This document shows, piece by piece, positions 18,014-26,839 of a stretch of 64,000 bases of DNA. Source of the stretch: Hungatella hathewayi (lineage in GTDB: Bacteria; Bacillota; Clostridia; Lachnospirales; Lachnospiraceae); the NCBI GenBank assembly GCA_025149285.1, contig CP102274.1, positions 5,234,001-5,298,000 on the forward strand. Direction: 5' to 3'. Each line of letters starts with the position of its first letter. The stretch's first letter is position 1. A model generated the notes under the pieces. It was not told where the DNA came from, did no database searches, and saw only the letters and a program-made list of their open reading frames with translations. The position numbers and the translations under genes are program-made.

Positions 18014-18036
18014 ATCCTCCTCTTCCATCGTCTCCT

Positions 18037-18741
18037 CTATGACTGGGCGCGGAAATAGTATCCGACCCCCCATTTCGTATGAACATATTTTGGATCGCTG
18101 GGGCTCGGCTCTATCTTCTCACGAAGACGTCTGACATGGACATCCACGGTTCTGACATCACCGGAATCCATGGCCTTGTTCCCCCACACATACGTAAGCA
18201 GCTGTTCCCGGCTGTAAACCTTATTCGGATTACAGGCCAGAAGCTCCAGCAGATCGAATTCCTTTGCTGTTAAATTGATCTCTTTTTCGCCGATAAATAC
18301 ACGCCTGCTGTCCCGGTCCAGCTTTAAATCGCCGGAAGTCACCACATTGGACCCGGCCCGGCTCTCCCGCCTGTTCTTCTTCGTATTCCGACGCATAATT
18401 GCCTTGATTCTGGCCTTAACTTCCAGGATATTAAACGGTTTCGTAATATAGTCATCGGCGCCGTATTCCAGCCCCAGAATCTTATCCATGTCGTTGCCCT
18501 TTGCCGTCAGCATGATAATCGGCATCTCGGAAAACTCCCGTATGGCCTGGCAGACCTCGTAACCGTCAAACTTCGGCAGCATCACATCGAGAAGCACCAC
18601 ATCATACTCCTTCTGCTTTGCTAAATTGATGGCTTCCTCTCCGTCATAGGCGCAGTCCACCTCCATGTTGTCCTGCTCCAGACTGAACCGGATTCCCTTC
18701 ACAATCAGTTTCTCATCATCCACTACTAAAATACGAGCCAT
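18037..18741 (-). CDS. OmpR/PhoB-family response regulator without adjacent kinase
   Basis: 234 residues. The receiver domain has D8, D9, phospho-acceptor D52 in LLDVMLP, the switch Thr in MLTAKG and Lys in ITKPF; the C-terminal winged helix reads LTAKEFDLLELLACNPNKVYSREQLL ... VDVHVRRLREKIE ... GVGYYF. I start it at ATG 18741, 6 nt after AGAGG; an in-frame GTG at 18765 would overlap the comEA stop. No histidine kinase gene lies beside it: upstream is comEA and downstream a terminator, so it is an orphan in this window. Target genes unknown. Confidence 0.92.
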   Translation of the reverse strand: MARILVVDDEKLIVKGIRFSLEQDNMEVDCAYDGEEAINLAKQKEYDVVLLDVMLPKFDGYEVCQAIREFSEMPIIMLTAKGNDMDKILGLEYGADDYITKPFNILEVKARIKAIMRRNTKKNRRESRAGSNVVTSGDLKLDRDSRRVFIGEKEINLTAKEFDLLELLACNPNKVYSREQLLTYVWGNKAMDSGDVRTVDVHVRRLREKIEPSPSDPKYVHTKWGVGYYFRAQS

Positions 18742-18761
18742 GTCACACCTCTGTCTTCCAC

Positions 18762-19529
18762 TCACACTGTTATGTCATCTTTAATCTTTTCAAATGCTGC
18801 GTTCTTAATACCGGATATCTTCTTGATATCCTCAATCTTCTGAAACCCGCCATGGCTTTCCCGATAAGCGATGATATCATCGGCTTTTGCTTCTCCGATC
18901 CCCTTTAAGGTCATCAGTTCTTCCCTGGTGGCCGTATTCAAATTCACTTTCTCTTTTGCCGCGCTGCCGCCCGGCTCACTTCCAGATCCGGCTGCGGCCA
19001 TGCCCGGTACCATAACGCCGCCGCCCATGCTGCCGCTTCCGCTGGCGGAATCAATCCCGTAGCGTTCCGCCCCTTCCATGGATTCTCCATCCGGAACCAC
19101 AATCTTCATGCCGTCACTGACAATCTGTGCCATGTTCAAATACTGCTGTGCCGCGCGTTCGGTAAATCCGCCGGCCCGCTCCACAACCTGGAAAATTCTG
19201 CTTCCCTCTTCCATCTCATAGACGCCCGGCAAAAGGACTTCCCCACAGATATGTACGTAGCAGACCGCTGCCGTTGTACTTTCAGAAACCGGAGTCTGTA
19301 ATACTTCTGACGTCTCTGATGCCTCACCGGATCCTTTATCATCCGGCCCGTTTTTTTCCTCCGGCATCTCTTCTCCCCGGCTCATCTCTGTGTCACCGGG
19401 GCCGCTCAAAACCGACAGTTCTCCGGATTCCCATCCGCCCTGTCGTCCATCACAGCTGCAGCATATGCATGCAGCCAACACGCATATGAGTATGACAGCC
19501 GTTTTTACTGCCTGATATCTATATTTCAT
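18762..19529 (-). CDS. comEA: ComEA-type DNA-binding lipoprotein (SLBB + helix-hairpin-helix)
   Basis: 255 residues. An N-terminal membrane segment (AVILICVLAACICCSC) with a possible lipobox is followed by a low-complexity acidic linker, an SLBB domain at about 88-150 (YVHICGEVLLPGVYEMEEGSRI) and a tandem helix-hairpin-helix at about 194-255 (VNLNTATREELMTLKGIGEAKADDIIAYRE). ComEA binds double-stranded DNA outside the membrane during natural transformation. No comEC or other competence gene is present nearby. Its stop lies 20 nt before the start of the OmpR-type regulator, so the two genes are probably one transcript. A good promoter is at 19583-19611. Confidence 0.9.
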   Translation of the reverse strand: MKYRYQAVKTAVILICVLAACICCSCDGRQGGWESGELSVLSGPGDTEMSRGEEMPEEKNGPDDKGSGEASETSEVLQTPVSESTTAAVCYVHICGEVLLPGVYEMEEGSRIFQVVERAGGFTERAAQQYLNMAQIVSDGMKIVVPDGESMEGAERYGIDSASGSGSMGGGVMVPGMAAAGSGSEPGGSAAKEKVNLNTATREELMTLKGIGEAKADDIIAYRESHGGFQKIEDIKKISGIKNAAFEKIKDDITV

Positions 19530-19582
19530 GATATCCCTCCTCTTTTCTCAGGGAATGGATACCATCTTCAGCCTATGATACT

Positions 19583-19611
19583 ATTCTACAAAAAGATACC
19601 AGTAAATACAA
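19583..19611 (-). promoter_or_regulatory. Promoter for comEA-regulator unit
   Basis: On the minus strand: TTGTAT (19611-19606), 17-nt spacer, TAGAAT (19588-19583), 54 nt upstream of the comEA start. Confidence 0.6.
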
Positions 19612-19730
19612 GCACTATTTCCAAGTTTAAGCGAAAGGTTCCGCCGGGCAGGAAGAGGCACGGGACAGTAGCACACGCCAGAGGGCGGGACGGGCATATC
19701 GGAGTTTTTTGAGCAGAAGCCCGCGGACAG

Positions 19731-19774
19731 CAGAAAAACCGTCTGACAGCCAGAGGTGCCGGACGGTTTTTCTG
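19731..19774. terminator. Strong bidirectional intrinsic terminator
   Basis: Inverted repeat CAGAAAAACCGTC (19731-19743) / GACGGTTTTTCTG (19762-19774), with T-runs at the stem end on both strands. It terminates the YdcZ gene that ends at 19785. Confidence 0.88.
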
Positions 19775-19784
19775 CGTAACTTTG

Positions 19785-20210
19785 TTAATTAAATATGATA
19801 ATACCGATCACAGCTACCACCGCGCCAATCAGCTTTTTCCATTCAAATCCGGCTTTTTCCACACCGAACAGTCCAAACAGTTCGATTCCGTACGCCACGA
19901 TGATCTGGGATATAACGATGATAAGCGCCGCCTTCGCAGGCCCCAGTGACCCCATACTGCGCACTACGGTATATGTGATAAAGGCGCCGATAATTCCGCC
20001 CAGAAGCATGTATTTCGGCTCCACCTGGAGAATCCCCGAAATATTTTCCCTTCCTGAAAAATACCAGATGACAACACAGGTGATAAATGCAGTAAGCTGC
20101 ACCCAGCCGGCAGATACCCATATGCTGGTCTGCTTCGTAACCCCAGTATTCAAAACTCCCTGGATGCTCATCAGCGCTCCTGAAATCAATGCTATGATAA
20201 AGCCTGTCAT
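19785..20210 (-). CDS. YdcZ-family (DUF606) DMT transporter
   Basis: 141 residues, all membrane: five hydrophobic helices starting TGFIIALISGALMSIQGVLNTGVTKQT. This is the half-size DMT form known as DUF606/YdcZ, which probably works as a dimer. The substrate is unknown. Start ATG 20210 has GGAGG 7 nt upstream; the longer in-frame version from 20258 includes that ribosome site. Divergent from the riboswitch-thiT unit. Confidence 0.85.
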   Translation of the reverse strand: MTGFIIALISGALMSIQGVLNTGVTKQTSIWVSAGWVQLTAFITCVVIWYFSGRENISGILQVEPKYMLLGGIIGAFITYTVVRSMGSLGPAKAALIIVISQIIVAYGIELFGLFGVEKAGFEWKKLIGAVVAVIGIIIFN

Positions 20211-20295
20211 AGAATAACCTCCAAATCCGTCATGCATTTCTAATCTTTCCCTTATCATGCGCAGAATTGGAACTTCTATTCATCCACATATCATC

Positions 20296-20324
20296 TTGAC
20301 ACCGTACTGTTTTTGCGATATACT
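20296..20324 (+). promoter_or_regulatory. Promoter for the TPP riboswitch/thiT transcript
   Basis: Consensus TTGACA (20296-20301), 17-nt spacer, TATACT (20319-20324), about 25 nt before the riboswitch. Confidence 0.8.
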
Positions 20325-20349
20325 CACACACGGAAAAGAAAACAGAAAA

Positions 20350-20440
20350 AGACACGCTAGGGGAGCCGCTTGGCTGAGAATGGTATTATTTACATGACCC
20401 TCACTACTTGAACCGGATAATGCCGGCGTAAGGAAGCAGT
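20350..20440 (+). promoter_or_regulatory. TPP (thi-box) riboswitch aptamer
   Basis: The conserved thi-box blocks are all present in order: CTAGGGGAGCC, GGCTGAGA (pyrimidine-sensing arm), ACCCTCACTACTTGAACC, GGATAATGCCGGCGTAAGGAAGC. It binds thiamine pyrophosphate and should switch off the downstream thiamine transporter when TPP is abundant. Limits are approximate (about 5 nt). Confidence 0.95.
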
Positions 20441-20468
20441 ATGATCCATACTTCATGAAAAGTAGTCC

Positions 20469-20500
20469 CCTCCTGTGTGCAAACAAAGGAGGATTTTTTT
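20469..20500 (+). promoter_or_regulatory. Riboswitch expression platform covering the thiT ribosome site
   Basis: CCTCCT (20469-20474) can pair with the ribosome site AGGAGG (20487-20492). The pairing is followed by ATTTTTTT directly before the ATG at 20501. The same hairpin can therefore hide the ribosome site and act as a short intrinsic terminator. Confidence 0.75.
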
Positions 20501-21172
20501 ATGTCATTTTTCTTAACCTATGCGGCGGACAGCGAAGAGTATATACTGAAGCCCGCCGGTTATGGCCTGCTTATCGTATTGCTGGCCGCGCTGCTGTTTG
20601 TCATCTATAAACTGGGTAAAGCATCGCTTAAGACGCAGCAGATGCAGACGAAACAGCTCGTTTACTGTTCCGCCGCCATGGCTCTTGCAGTCGTGACTTC
20701 CTTCATCAAAGTGGCGTCCCTGCCCTTCGGCGGTTCCATCACCTTATTTTCCATGATGTTCATCTGCCTGATCGGCTACATCTATGGAGCCAGAACCGGA
20801 CTGATCACCGGCCTGGCCTACGGCATCCTGCAGTTCATCGTAGAACCGTATATCTACGCCCCGCTTCAGGTGCTTCTCGACTATCCGCTGGCATTCGCCG
20901 GACTGGGACTGGCCGGATTCTTCAGTTCGAAAAAGCACGGCATGATTATCGGCTACCTCGTGGGCATCTTCGGCCGTTATATCTGTCATGTGTTATCCGG
21001 CTACATATTCTTTGCCGCTTATGCACCGGAAGGCATGAATCCGTTTTTCTACACACTCGGTTATAATGCGACCTACATCGTACCGGAGGCAATCGCAACT
21101 GTTATCGTCTTCAGCCTGCCGCCTGTGGCAAAGGCAATTGCCCAGGTAAAAAAACAGGCGATCAGTTCGTAG
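20501..21172 (+). CDS. thiT: Thiamine-specific ECF transporter S component ThiT
   Basis: 223 residues. The membrane S component binds thiamine and works with shared EcfAA'T energy-coupling proteins encoded elsewhere. It matches the YuaJ/ThiT family: six hydrophobic helices, VTSFIKVASLPFGGSITLFSMM and GLAYGILQFIVEPYIYAPLQVLLDYPLAFAGLGLAGFF, where the conserved Trp/Glu/Tyr-rich thiamine pocket is expected. Start ATG 20501 follows AGGAGG by 8 nt; the frame extends upstream to 20477 but that would include the ribosome site. Preceded by a TPP riboswitch, which confirms the substrate class. Confidence 0.96.
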   Translation: MSFFLTYAADSEEYILKPAGYGLLIVLLAALLFVIYKLGKASLKTQQMQTKQLVYCSAAMALAVVTSFIKVASLPFGGSITLFSMMFICLIGYIYGARTGLITGLAYGILQFIVEPYIYAPLQVLLDYPLAFAGLGLAGFFSSKKHGMIIGYLVGIFGRYICHVLSGYIFFAAYAPEGMNPFFYTLGYNATYIVPEAIATVIVFSLPPVAKAIAQVKKQAISS

Positions 21173-21197
21173 CCGGGCCGATCTGATAAGCGGAAGG

Positions 21198-21225
21198 AGG
21201 GGCTGCACCGCTTGGTACAGCCCCT
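21198..21225. terminator. Hairpin between thiT and GH127 gene
   Basis: AGGGGCTG (21198-21205) / CAGCCCCT (21218-21225) between convergent genes. The T-tract is weak on both sides. Confidence 0.6.
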
Positions 21226-21235
21226 GACTGCTATT

Positions 21236-23170
21236 CTACATGATGTCGATCCAGGTAATCATCTCTCCTTCCCCCCTGTTATTCCACAGAAAATAGGGAA
21301 CTGCCTTTAGTTTCACCGCCTGTTTTTCCACGAAAGCCTTCTCATATAAGCATTCCTGCCTTCTGCCGCTGTAACGCACTCCAGGAACTGTTATTCCATA
21401 ATAACCGCCCAATGTTTCTTCCCAGTAAAGTTCCGGTTTTCCCTGTACATCCACCCGGCATTCATGAAGATACGGTCCGTTATCAGCCTCTTCCAGACAG
21501 TAAACCAGAGGTCCCCGGATTAAGGCTGCTTTGCCCGCATCATAGAATATCCGCTGATCTGCCTGACAAAAAGAAGGCTCCATCTCCAGAACCCATTCCA
21601 GAACATCCCCATCCTTCCATTCCCGTTTTACCACCAGATATCCTCTCTCCACAGAGAAGTCCGTCACACTATGCTGATTCATGGTCAGAGAATAGCGGAC
21701 GCACCACTGCGGAATCCGCAAAGCAAGCTCTCCGGATACCGGGTTCTCGCTTTCAAATCGAAAAACAGATCTGCCCTTCCACGGGAGTTCTGACTCCTGT
21801 ATCAATCGGAAGGTTCCGGATGGCAGCGTCACCTCCCGTTCACTTCCAATATATTGATGAACATAAAACCGTTCTCCGTCTACAGAATAAATCAGGCTCT
21901 GTAAATCCGCTATTGTCCGGGCAATGTTGGGCGGACAGCAGGCACAGGCATACCAGGCCTGACGTACGGTTTTTACATGATGCCGCTCAGGATTAGCTTC
22001 GCAGACCTCTGGCACGGCCTCCAGCGGGTTGACATAAAAAAAGTGTCTGCCATCCAGTGACAGCCCTGAAAGCACCGTATTATAAAGAGCCTTCTCAATC
22101 ACATCCGCATAACTTGAATCCGCTTCGTTAAGAAGCATCTCCATAGCAAAACGAATCAGCCCCACCGAGGCGCATGTCTCACTGTAATTCGTGTCGTTAG
22201 GCAGATCATACGCCCTGGTAAATGCTTCCCCGGACGGTGTCGAACCGATGCTTCCGGTTATATACATCTGTGTTCCGGTTATATTTTTCCAGAGTTCCCT
22301 GCAGGTATCGAGAAGCTTCTCATCACGACAGCAGCCCGCCATGCGCGCCATGGCTGCATACATATAAACGGCTCTTACGGCATGGCCAACCGCTTTCTTC
22401 TGCTGCCGCACCGGAATATGGAACTGATTATAATACGCATAGGGATACTGATTGTATTCCCGGTTAGGTTCATCTACCTGGCCTCTGGTCCAGTGGCTTA
22501 TCCGTCCCCTCCGCTCAAACTCTTCCTCGAAAAACCGGTTGTTTCCACGCGCTTCCAGAAAATAGGAAGACAAGTTCAAATACCGTTCTTCGCCTGTAAC
22601 ATCGTACAGCTTTAACAGCGCCAGTTCGATCTCCTGATGTCCCGGATAGCCGTGGAGTTTCCCCTCCTCCGGGCCAAATGTCCTGTCAACGCAGTCGGCC
22701 AGCCGGCAGGCCGCCTTGAGGAGACCGTCTTTACCGGTCCCTTTGTGATAGGCCACAGCGGCCTCTATGAGATGGCCTGCACAGTAAAGTTCATGGCACT
22801 CCAACAGATTGGTCCATTTCCGGTCAGGTTCCTTCAATTGATAATAGGTATTTAAGTAACCGTCTTCCTGCTGGGCCGATACAATATAGCCAATAATTTC
22901 ATCCGCCTTTTGTTCCAGATCTTCATCTCTTCCGTACTGCAGGATATCTCCCACCGCTTCAATCCATTTATACAGATCACTGTCCTGAAAAACAAAACCG
23001 GAAAATTCCCCTTCTTTCACGCCTGCAGCTATCTGAAAGTTTCTCACCGCGTGACTTTCCGTTTCGCATGGGATCCGGTCCGTTAAAATCCCCCATTGGT
23101 AGGGAATCAGCTGCTCCCTGACAAGCTTTAAATACCGGTCCCAAAAGGGTGATTTGATCATGCAGTCCAT
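21236..23170 (-). CDS. GH127 beta-L-arabinofuranosidase family glycoside hydrolase
   Basis: 644 residues, an (alpha/alpha)6-barrel enzyme of the former DUF1680 family. The zinc/nucleophile site of the characterised enzyme HypBA1 is conserved: E331 and C333 in SETCAS, C411 and C412 in CACCPPN, with spacing matching Glu338/Cys340/Cys417/Cys418 of HypBA1. It should release beta-linked arabinofuranose or a related sugar from oligosaccharides in the cytosol (no signal peptide). Start ATG 23170 is adjacent to the stop of the response regulator gene (TAGATG), with GGAGG upstream. Last gene of the 31.7-21.2 kb operon. Confidence 0.93.
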   Translation of the reverse strand: MDCMIKSPFWDRYLKLVREQLIPYQWGILTDRIPCETESHAVRNFQIAAGVKEGEFSGFVFQDSDLYKWIEAVGDILQYGRDEDLEQKADEIIGYIVSAQQEDGYLNTYYQLKEPDRKWTNLLECHELYCAGHLIEAAVAYHKGTGKDGLLKAACRLADCVDRTFGPEEGKLHGYPGHQEIELALLKLYDVTGEERYLNLSSYFLEARGNNRFFEEEFERRGRISHWTRGQVDEPNREYNQYPYAYYNQFHIPVRQQKKAVGHAVRAVYMYAAMARMAGCCRDEKLLDTCRELWKNITGTQMYITGSIGSTPSGEAFTRAYDLPNDTNYSETCASVGLIRFAMEMLLNEADSSYADVIEKALYNTVLSGLSLDGRHFFYVNPLEAVPEVCEANPERHHVKTVRQAWYACACCPPNIARTIADLQSLIYSVDGERFYVHQYIGSEREVTLPSGTFRLIQESELPWKGRSVFRFESENPVSGELALRIPQWCVRYSLTMNQHSVTDFSVERGYLVVKREWKDGDVLEWVLEMEPSFCQADQRIFYDAGKAALIRGPLVYCLEEADNGPYLHECRVDVQGKPELYWEETLGGYYGITVPGVRYSGRRQECLYEKAFVEKQAVKLKAVPYFLWNNRGEGEMITWIDIM

Positions 23171-23992
23171 CTATTTATCCTCCTTTTCTGCCTGATGCAG
23201 AGATTCGCTGTACTCCTTCGGTGTACAGCCCACATATTTCTTGAACACTGAAATAAAATAGCTGTTATTCTGAAATCCCGTCATATCTGCCACTTCACTC
23301 CCTTTAAAACCACTGATCGCCAGCAGAAGCTTCGCCTTTTCCAGACGGTATTCCGTAAGATACTGGACAAATGATTTCCCAGTCTCCTTCTTAAACAGCT
23401 CTGAAAAATAGTTTTTATTGAGAAACACCACCTCACTGATGGATTCTAAGGAAATATCCTCGTGGTAATGGTCCTCCATGTAATTGAGCGCCTTACGGAT
23501 CACCCGGCTGCATCCGTTAGAATCCACAGGCATATCATCCGTTAAGTGCTCTGCCTTCAGCTTCCGTATCTCCGTCTCCATCAGCTGTACCTTTTTGCGA
23601 TGCTTTTGGCTCTGCATCCATTCCGCCTTCACCGTCTTTAGAAGCTGATACATCTCCTCCGGTTCCACAGGCTTTAAGATATAGCCTCTGGCTCCATTGG
23701 CAATGGCTGCCTTCGCGTATTCAAAATCCGTATAGGCACTGACAAAAACACAGATAATTTCGGGACTGATCTTTTTTACTGCCTCCAGCATATGAATCCC
23801 GTCCAATCCGGGCATCTTGATATCCGATATAACAAGATCAGGTTTTAAACTTCTGCAAAGCTTTAATGCTTCCTCCCCATCTCCTGCCTGCCCCGTCACT
23901 TCAATCCCCAGATGAAACGATTCTAATAAATCTGCCAGCAAATAGCGGACATTCTCCTCATCATCCACGAGTACGGCTTTAAAATCCCCCAT
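23171..23992 (-). CDS. AraC-family response regulator, short YesN type
   Basis: 273 residues. Receiver domain 1-120 with D10/D11, phospho-acceptor D57 in ISDIKMPG and Lys in ILKPVEPEE. A short linker leads straight to two AraC helix-turn-helix units at about 170-265 (ISLESISEVVFLNKNYFSELFKKETG, GSEVADMTGFQNNSYFISVFKKYVG). It overlaps the kinase gene upstream by 14 nt, so the pair is coupled. Compared with the 535-residue regulator at 2951 it lacks the long middle region. Likely regulator of the glycan operon in which it sits. Confidence 0.94.
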   Translation of the reverse strand: MGDFKAVLVDDEENVRYLLADLLESFHLGIEVTGQAGDGEEALKLCRSLKPDLVISDIKMPGLDGIHMLEAVKKISPEIICVFVSAYTDFEYAKAAIANGARGYILKPVEPEEMYQLLKTVKAEWMQSQKHRKKVQLMETEIRKLKAEHLTDDMPVDSNGCSRVIRKALNYMEDHYHEDISLESISEVVFLNKNYFSELFKKETGKSFVQYLTEYRLEKAKLLLAISGFKGSEVADMTGFQNNSYFISVFKKYVGCTPKEYSESLHQAEKEDK

Positions 23993-25724
23993 CTCCTTCC
24001 TCCTTTTCTATCTCAATGCGGAAAGACACACTGGTTCCTTTCCCCGGTTCACTTATGATTTGTAAGCAGCCGGATGCTCCGTAGCTTAAGAAAAGCCGCT
24101 TATTCACATTCTTTAGACCAATGCTTTTCCCACTTCCCATCCCACTTTTCTCCGTTCCAATTTCCTTCGTGGCAAAATCCATGATATCCCCGGAAAGCTC
24201 TTTCAGCCGTTCCGCCTCGATTCCCAGCCCGTTGTCCTTCACTTCTACGTAAAGCGTCTCGCCGTTTACCGAACAGGTAATCATAATCCATTTTAATCCG
24301 TTTTTCAGTTCAAGGCCATGGATAAAGGCGTTTTCTACCAGAGGCTGAATCAGCAGGCGGGCCATTCTGCATTCCCTGGAACGCGGGTCGATGTTATAAA
24401 GCACCTGAATAGACCGCTGAAAACGATATTCCTGTATCCGGATGTAGTTTTTCACATAGGTCAGTTCTTCCTCCAGCGTCACTTTCTCCTTACCGTCACT
24501 TAAAATATACCGGTACATCATCCCCAGAGCTTCCGCAATGCTTTCTATATCTCCATTATGTTCCCGAATAGCAAGCCCCCGGATCAGTTCAAAGGAATTA
24601 GCCAGAAAATGGGGATTAATCTGAGCCTGAAGCGCCAGGAGTTTTGCATTGATGTTTTCGGTTCTGATCTCAGTCATCTTTGTCATCATATCATCCATTT
24701 TTGAGATCATGGAATTATATCCCTGTTCCAGAATACGTATCTCTTCAAATTGGCTGATGGTGTGAATCTCCACCAGTTCCCCTGATTCCAGCCGCTTCAT
24801 TCTTCCCGTCAGCTTCTGCAGCGGCCCGGTTAAATAGCCTGCATACTTATATACACTCCAAACCGATACCGGCATGATAATCAGCAAAAGAATGATGGAG
24901 GAGGTCAGATTGTCCTTTAAGCTTTTTAAGGCAAACGCGTTGCTGTATCTGACCTGGAGATTCCAGCCGTTATTTAACGGATAGACCAGATGGTAACCGG
25001 AATCCATATCGCCAAAGCCAAAATTCTTATAAACAATGCGGTCCGGAAACCAGAATACAGTTTCGTCTCCGGCTGTCACATAGGCCAGACAGTATCGGTC
25101 TGAATTAATCGTCTTTAATATTTCTTCCATATAAGATGCCCGCATATCAATCTGAAGAACGCCTCTGCGCTCCTTTCCCTGTCTCAGACGGTAGACATTT
25201 TTCAGATAGGAAAATACCTCATCCGAATCGGGAACCAGTTGGTATTCCGGTACAGAGGGCGGCACATAGCAGTCATCACCACCGCTCTCTTCCAAAAGGG
25301 ATATCCTGCTGTTTCCATAGAAATGTTCCCGGCTCACATTAGAATCCGTTGTATAAAGCCGGTCATAATTATCCAGCCAGTAGATATTGGTGACAAAAGG
25401 AACGGCCCTGCGAAACGTCTGAAACTGGTTCTCCGTGTTTTTGAAAAAGTCAATCCCCTCTTTTGTCCAGACCGGACGGATTCGATCATATTCCTCGGAT
25501 TGGGTCAGACTGTCCACAATCTGGTACTGCAGCACGTCCAGCTGATTTAACATATTATTTAAGCTGTTCCTGGCCTGTTCCGACATTTTTATGATCTCTT
25601 CCTGATTCTGCAGGATCGTATATCGGTAGATCTGATAAAGATGAAGACCGCTTAAACAGACTGTAACAAGCAGTATCAATATCACGTTGGAACGGATCAT
25701 ATCGGATCTGATTGTTTTCTGCAT
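23979..25724 (-). CDS. YesM-type sensor histidine kinase
   Basis: 581 residues. Transmembrane helix near 13-33, an extracellular sensing region of about 240 residues (Cache-like), a second helix near 275-295 (LTSSIILLLIIMPVSVWSVYKYAGY), a HAMP segment, the phospho-acceptor H372 in QAQINPHFLANSFELIRG, and a HATPase domain with VENAFIHG and DNGLGIE. It lies between the glycosidase and its own response regulator in the same operon, so it probably senses the imported sugar outside the cell. Ribosome site GGAGGG 7 nt before ATG. Confidence 0.94.
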   Translation of the reverse strand: MQKTIRSDMIRSNVILILLVTVCLSGLHLYQIYRYTILQNQEEIIKMSEQARNSLNNMLNQLDVLQYQIVDSLTQSEEYDRIRPVWTKEGIDFFKNTENQFQTFRRAVPFVTNIYWLDNYDRLYTTDSNVSREHFYGNSRISLLEESGGDDCYVPPSVPEYQLVPDSDEVFSYLKNVYRLRQGKERRGVLQIDMRASYMEEILKTINSDRYCLAYVTAGDETVFWFPDRIVYKNFGFGDMDSGYHLVYPLNNGWNLQVRYSNAFALKSLKDNLTSSIILLLIIMPVSVWSVYKYAGYLTGPLQKLTGRMKRLESGELVEIHTISQFEEIRILEQGYNSMISKMDDMMTKMTEIRTENINAKLLALQAQINPHFLANSFELIRGLAIREHNGDIESIAEALGMMYRYILSDGKEKVTLEEELTYVKNYIRIQEYRFQRSIQVLYNIDPRSRECRMARLLIQPLVENAFIHGLELKNGLKWIMITCSVNGETLYVEVKDNGLGIEAERLKELSGDIMDFATKEIGTEKSGMGSGKSIGLKNVNKRLFLSYGASGCLQIISEPGKGTSVSFRIEIEKEEGDGGF

Positions 25725-25746
25725 AAAGCGGCCCTCCTGTCATCTT

Positions 25747-26799
25747 CTATTCTGCTGCTGTATATGATTCCTCTTGTTCAACCCAAAATTCTTCCCGGTC
25801 CAGGAATGCTGCGCCAATCTGTTCGATCACCAGATTTTCTTTATCCGGAATATATTTTGCACCATTATACCACATCATCCACCCATTCTGCACCTTAAGA
25901 ACATACGGCTTATAGACGGCTTTTTCATCAAAGCCATCCACATCCGGAGCAATTATGGGATTGGCCGGATACCGCTCCCAGCCGCTGATCCCGTCCTTTG
26001 ATCTGGCCAGTCCGATGGCTGCCCGGTCCACATGGATAAAACCGATATAGAACATATAATAGTAATTCTTCCATTTCAGTACCTGACAGGCTGCTACCTT
26101 CTCTCTTTCCCATGGATTCTTCTCTTCCTTACGAAGAACAGGATTTGACACCTCTTTCTCCCAGTTTCTTCCATCCCGGCTCCAGGCGTATCCAACGGCG
26201 TCCGGTTCATGGTTTCCGCCTCCGCTGTACCACATCTTATATACTCCCGTCTCCTCCTCATATATCACATGGGGACACATGACTGCCTTCTGCTCCCATG
26301 GCTGATCCGGCACAAGAACCGGGGTGTTAAACCGTTCCCAGTGAATTCCCTCCCTGCTGGAGGCGTACCCGATACAGGAACGGCCTTCATTCGTATATGG
26401 CTTCATCTGTCCGGAATACCACATTTCATAAATGCCGTCTCTTTTTATCACACTGGGCCGGTTCAGTTCATCTGCATCCCACAGTGATTCCGGATTCGGC
26501 CTTAAAACTTCCACCGGTTCTTTCCAGTTCAGCCCGTCTTCACTTTCCGTATAGGCAATGCACTCGTGCGGGCGCCAGGAAAACCACATCCTGTAAATTC
26601 CGTCCTCGTGAAGAACCGATAAATCGAAACACGTACCATATTCTCCGCCCAGCACCGGATTTTTCTCATATTTTCTCCACCCATCACTGGTTCCATATGG
26701 GTAAACCGCCAGATTTTCCGGCGTATCCCAGAAAAAACGATCCTCATATCTGGTTACATAAAAACCACTCTTTGCTAATTCTTCGCTGTACTTCAGCAT
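25747..26799 (-). CDS. Five-bladed beta-propeller glycosidase-like protein (GH43/GH130-type superfamily)
   Basis: 350 residues without signal peptide. About five repeats of the pattern Y-x-MWYSG ... IGYA-S-x-DG-x-x-WE run along the chain, the hallmark of five-bladed propeller glycosidases. Acidic residues that could be catalytic include the D in CFDLSVLHEDG, the E in WDADELNRPSV and the E in GFDEKAVYKPY. The blade signatures do not let me choose between GH43, GH117, GH130 or an unclassified family, so activity is unknown. Its position in an operon with GH127 suggests action on the same oligosaccharide. Ribosome site AGGAGG. Confidence 0.78.
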   Translation of the reverse strand: MLKYSEELAKSGFYVTRYEDRFFWDTPENLAVYPYGTSDGWRKYEKNPVLGGEYGTCFDLSVLHEDGIYRMWFSWRPHECIAYTESEDGLNWKEPVEVLRPNPESLWDADELNRPSVIKRDGIYEMWYSGQMKPYTNEGRSCIGYASSREGIHWERFNTPVLVPDQPWEQKAVMCPHVIYEEETGVYKMWYSGGGNHEPDAVGYAWSRDGRNWEKEVSNPVLRKEEKNPWEREKVAACQVLKWKNYYYMFYIGFIHVDRAAIGLARSKDGISGWERYPANPIIAPDVDGFDEKAVYKPYVLKVQNGWMMWYNGAKYIPDKENLVIEQIGAAFLDREEFWVEQEESYTAAE

Positions 26800-26839
26800 A
26801 AGTATCCTCCTCTATTTTTCTTTTTCTGTCAGGCTGCAT

